A stretch of 6,439 bases of DNA from Planctomycetota bacterium (GTDB lineage: Bacteria; Planctomycetota; Phycisphaerae; Phycisphaerales; SM1A02), in NCBI GenBank assembly GCA_027295365.1, contig JAPULD010000229.1, positions 1 to 6,439 on the forward strand, given 5' to 3'. A program made the translations under genes and the position numbers. The notes under the pieces were generated by a model, which worked only from the letters and a program-made list of their open reading frames with translations, was not told the origin of the DNA and searched no databases. Shown here piece by piece: positions 6,345 to 6,439 of the stretch. The first letter of the stretch is position 1; each line of letters starts with the position of its first letter.

Positions 6345-6439
6345 CTACTCCGATTCGCATTTAAGTTGCCGAAGACACGCCACCAACTTATCCAGATGCG
6401 AATGCTCATGCGCGGCGGAAATCTGCACTCGGATCCTGG
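6345..6439 (-). CDS. C-terminal end of an alpha-oxoamine synthase, probably glycine C-acetyltransferase (Kbl), partial
   Basis: Only the last 30 residues and the TAG stop (6347-6345) are in the window; the gene begins to the right. The visible end, RIRVQISAAHEHSHLDKL followed by VACLRQLKCESE, matches the C-terminal signature of PLP-dependent alpha-oxoamine synthases. 'RIRVQISA' followed by a His is especially close to glycine C-acetyltransferase (2-amino-3-ketobutyrate CoA ligase), which cleaves 2-amino-3-oxobutyrate with CoA to glycine and acetyl-CoA in threonine breakdown. BioF and serine palmitoyltransferase share the fold and a similar end, so the exact enzyme is uncertain. The lysine that binds PLP lies outside the window. 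The tail after the SAAH motif is short, without the 'GRELG'-like end common in Kbl. Confidence 0.65.
   Translation of the reverse strand, partial: RIRVQISAAHEHSHLDKLVACLRQLKCESE

Noticed and set aside
6317..6409. N-terminal extension of the membrane protein (ATG at 6409)
   Set aside because: It would overlap the kbl-like coding end (stop at 6345), and the strong GAGGAA site fits ATG 6316.

Overview
The window is compact bacterial DNA of moderately high GC. It carries ordinary housekeeping enzymes (arginine biosynthesis, GTP cyclohydrolase I, a glycine C-acetyltransferase-type enzyme) mixed with poorly characterised genes. Few starts have a strong Shine-Dalgarno. The mix, including a PilZ-J-domain fusion, a BtpA-family TIM barrel and an S9 peptidase with a WSPDG propeller, would suit a planctomycete (Phycisphaerae-like) or a similar environmental bacterium. 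That assignment is inference; no rRNA or other marker is present.

Layout, left to right. (1) Positions 1-429, minus strand: the N-terminal 143 residues of an ArgE-type M20 deacetylase, cut by the window edge. (2) Divergent from it, 511-1053 plus: a small secreted beta-rich protein of unknown function. It is followed after 7 nt by (3) 1061-3127 plus: an S9 (prolyl-oligopeptidase/acylaminoacyl-peptidase-like) gene split by one in-frame TAG at 1544-1546. The frame is otherwise intact and the Ser-Asp-His triad is present downstream. (4) 3248-3916 plus: folE, GTP cyclohydrolase I, complete with zinc ligands. (5) 3917-4141: a convergent intergenic region with a G-tract repeat starting at the folE stop codon and a start-less frame encoding a CPEC knuckle. 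(6) 4142-4783 minus: a protein joining an N-terminal PilZ domain, with both c-di-GMP-binding motifs, to a C-terminal J domain with HPD. (7) 4962-5777 plus, divergent from it: a BtpA/SgcQ-family protein. (8) 5792-6316 minus, convergent with btpA: an unrecognised single-pass membrane protein. It lies 28 nt downstream of (9) 6345-6439 minus: the last 30 residues of an alpha-oxoamine synthase, most like glycine C-acetyltransferase (Kbl).

Probable transcription units are the secreted protein with the S9 gene, and kbl-like with the membrane protein. folE, the PilZ-J gene and btpA look like single units. No mobile element, CRISPR array, rRNA or tRNA was seen. The most notable items are the PilZ-J fusion, the single amber codon in an otherwise intact peptidase gene, and the G-tract repeat at the folE 3' end. 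Nothing here forms a clear multi-gene novel system.
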